Part shown: piece after piece, positions 62,267 through 64,000 of the stretch
Position numbering within the stretch: the first letter of the stretch is position 1
Layout: each line of letters starts with the position of its first letter
Source of the DNA: CAWCTB01 sp963798275
GTDB taxonomy: Bacteria; Acidobacteriota; Terriglobia; Terriglobales; Acidobacteriaceae
Reading direction: 5' to 3'
NCBI GenBank assembly: GCA_963798275.1
Contig: CAWCTB010000025.1
Location: forward strand, 68,484-132,483
Length of the DNA: 64,000 nt
Position numbers and translations under genes: made by a program
Notes under the pieces: model-generated
What the model was told of the DNA's origin: nothing
The model's input: the letters and a program-made list of their open reading frames with translations, nothing else
The model's database searches: none

Positions 62267-63923
62267 ATGACGCCCTATTCAGTCGATGACTTCGCGAAGT
62301 ATTTGCTGAGCAAGAATTATCTGTCCGAAGCAGTTCTGAATTCCGCATCGTCGGGCGCCTCAAACGCGGAGCGGACCTTGCGAAAACTTTGGGATGCGAC
62401 GGACCTTTCCGCCAATGGCTTTGCCGACGAAGTCGCGCATTTTTATGGCATGAAGCGACTGAGCCTGCCGCAACTCGTCGCCGCCGCATTGACCGAGCGT
62501 TTTTCGCCGCGTTTCCTGCGCGAGCGCGGTGTTTCCTTTTGAAATGCCGAAAGGCCAGTTCAAGCTCGCCGTCGCCGATCCGAGCGATCGCGCCGCGGTG
62601 CGCGCCGCCGAGATCGTCCTTGGCGGCCCTGTTGGGGTCGAAGTCGCCTCGTTCGAGGATATTGCAACAGTTCTTGGCGAGCGGCTCGACGGCGAAGAGG
62701 CCGCGACGCAGGAGGCCTGACGACGCGCGCCGACGACGACATTGAAAGTCTGCGCGATCGCCGCGCGCCCCGGTCGTGCGCGCGGTCAATGATATGCTCG
62801 AAAAGGCCATCGAGCTTCGCGCCAGCGACATCCACATCGAACCCTTTCGCAACGGCCTCGTCGTGCGCATGCGGATCGACGGCCTGCTCCGCGCCGTGCC
62901 TGGACCTGCCGACGCCTTGCCGCAGGCGCTGATCTCGCGGATCAGAGATTCCCCCGGCGCCCTTCAATATCGCCGAACGGCGTCTGCCGCAGGACGGCCG
63001 CCCGCCTGCGGGTGGCCCGCTTGGACATTGACATTCGCGTCGCCACGATGCCGACGCAGCATGGCGAATGGCGGTCATCCGCTTGTTGCCGCGCGACCGC
63101 GGTCTGCTCGATGTCGCAAAACTCGGGCTCTCCGCCTCTGACGAAAAAATCGTGGCCGGGCTCGCCCTGCCGCATGGCTTGATCGTCGTGACCGGGCCGA
63201 CTGGCAGCGGCAAGACGACGACTCTCGCGACCGTGCTTTCTCTGCTCAACGAGCCGTCCCGGAGAAATTCTGACCATTGAGGATCCGGTCGAATATGAAA
63301 TCCAGGGCGTCAATCAATCGCAAGTAAAGCCCTCCATCGGTCTCACTTGCCGCCGGCGATGCGCGCATTCGTGCGGCAGGATCCCGATGTCATGGTGGGC
63401 GAAGTGCGCGATGCCGAGACCGCGAATATTGCCGTGCACGCGGCGCTCACCGGCCATCTCGTGTTGACGACGTTGCACACTGAATCCGCCGCAGCCGCAG
63501 TCCCGCGCCTGCTCGACCTCGGCATCGAGGGCTTTCTCTTGAAGTCGACGTTGCGGGCGTCATTGCGCAGCGTCTCGTTCGCGTTCTTTGCGATCGTTGC
63601 AAAGCCAAACACACGCTCACGTCCGGCGATCTCGCCGCCGACCCACGCTACAGCGCTCTCGGCCTGAAAGCTAACGAGTGCGTGTACGAACCCGTCGGCT
63701 GCGAGCGCTGCGGCGGCGTCGGCTATCGCGGCCGCAACGGAATTTTCGAAATGCTCGAGTTGAAGGACGAGTTCGAACTCGTTGGGCCACACGCCGACGC
63801 GCGCAAGATCGATCTTGCCGCGCGCCGAGGCGGCATGACCACCATGGTCGAAGACGCTGTCGCAAATGCCGCGCCGGCGTGACCTCGACCGCCGAGGTTC
63901 TTCGCGTCACCACGGTGCGCTGA
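62267..63923 (+). pseudogene. gspE: Type II secretion ATPase GspE, multiply frameshifted
   Basis: From ATG 62267 the N-terminal domain is intact for 90 residues ('MTPYSVDDFAKYLLSKNYLSEAVLNS...EVAHFYGMKRLSLPQLVAAAL'). Other frames then give 'VVRAVNDMLEKAIELRASDIHIEPFRNGLVVRMRIDGLL', Walker A 'VTGPTGSGKTTTLATVLSLL' near 63190-63240, the 'ILTIEDPVEYEIQGVNQSQV' box, 'DPDVMVGEVRDAETANIAVHAALTGHLVLTTLHT' (Walker B and His box), and a zinc-finger-like 'CVYEPVGCERCGGVGYRGRNGIFEML' near the end. Domain order and size suit GspE. At least five indels. TGA at 63921-63923 precedes gspF by 4 bp. Confidence 0.85.
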
Positions 63924-63927
63924 GCAG

Positions 63928-64000
63928 ATGATCAGTTTTCGTTACCAAGCCCTTACATTCAAACCGGTGAACTGGTGAGCGGATCGATTTCGGCTCCGAC
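63928..64000 (+). CDS. gspF: Start of GspF inner-membrane T2SS protein (partial)
   Basis: ATG 63928, 4 bp after the gspE stop. The first residues ('MISFRYQAL') and, after one lost base, 'IQTGELVSGSISAP' match the amino-terminal segment of GspF/PilC. The remainder lies outside the window. Confidence 0.7.

Overview
The window appears to hold two different genomes. From about 1 to 52 kb the DNA reads like a soil Acidobacteriota (Terriglobia/Koribacter-like) chromosome. The basis is the style of the genes: TonB-family proteins with proline- or glycine-rich linkers, two PEP-CTERM exported proteins, secreted amidohydrolases, SYLF/Ysc84 proteins, dispersed palindromic repeats and mostly intact long ORFs at high GC. 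From about 53.6 kb to the end the content is alphaproteobacterial in character: a type II secretion (T2SS) cluster with GspD, prepilin peptidase, GspE and the start of GspF, a phospholipase C-type phosphoesterase, a Sel1-repeat protein and a tRNA-Gly(TCC). In this part every protein is broken by many small frameshifts, and even the tRNA is one base short. The two parts meet at a group II intron (about 52.08-53.60 kb). A misassembly through this multicopy element, with a poorly polished second half, is the simplest reading; a decayed genomic island is the alternative.

Layout of the acidobacterial part. At the left edge is the C-terminal remnant of a tyrosine recombinase. Next come a glycan-utilisation pair (GH3 beta-glucosidase and GH32 fructanase) with a divergent TonB protein. 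Then come two small membrane/regulator loci that share an 11-bp promoter motif, an ArsB/CitM-type transporter, a chagasin-type protease inhibitor, and two secreted metal-ligand-rich proteins. 12-21 kb carries a HEAT-like protein, a secreted amidohydrolase, a PEP-CTERM protein, a CpsB-like PHP phosphatase, an AlaA-type aminotransferase and a large lipoprotein with a caspase-like His/Cys pair. 21-31 kb has a PEGA protein, a GAF-ANTAR regulator, an IS110 remnant, an epoxide hydrolase, a Bax-inhibitor-1 protein and ruvB. After these comes a purN locus flanked by two toxin-antitoxin pairs, then acylphosphatase and apt. 31-40 kb holds two SYLF proteins, elongation factor P plus a broken EF-P copy, a second PEP-CTERM protein, YtxH and DUF202 proteins, another TonB protein, a lipid kinase and an esterase. 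40-52 kb holds a very long pyruvate:ferredoxin oxidoreductase, an aldo/keto reductase, a copper-monooxygenase/cytochrome c/TPR protein with its redoxin partner, a repetitive LEA-like secreted protein, and repeats leading into the intron.

Single frameshifts interrupt several otherwise well-conserved acidobacterial genes (GH3, apt, esterase, aldo/keto reductase, two small secreted proteins). They look like residual indel errors of a long-read assembly rather than biological decay. True decay or duplication is seen elsewhere: a truncated second copy of the aminotransferase 5' end, a truncated EF-P copy, an internally deleted IS110 transposase and the integrase remnant.

No CRISPR array, rRNA operon, replication origin or complete insertion sequence was seen. 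No single clearly new multi-gene system is evident. The strongest candidates for follow-up are the caspase-like lipoprotein, the shared-operator membrane/regulator loci, the enlarged PFOR and the two gene-fragment duplications.
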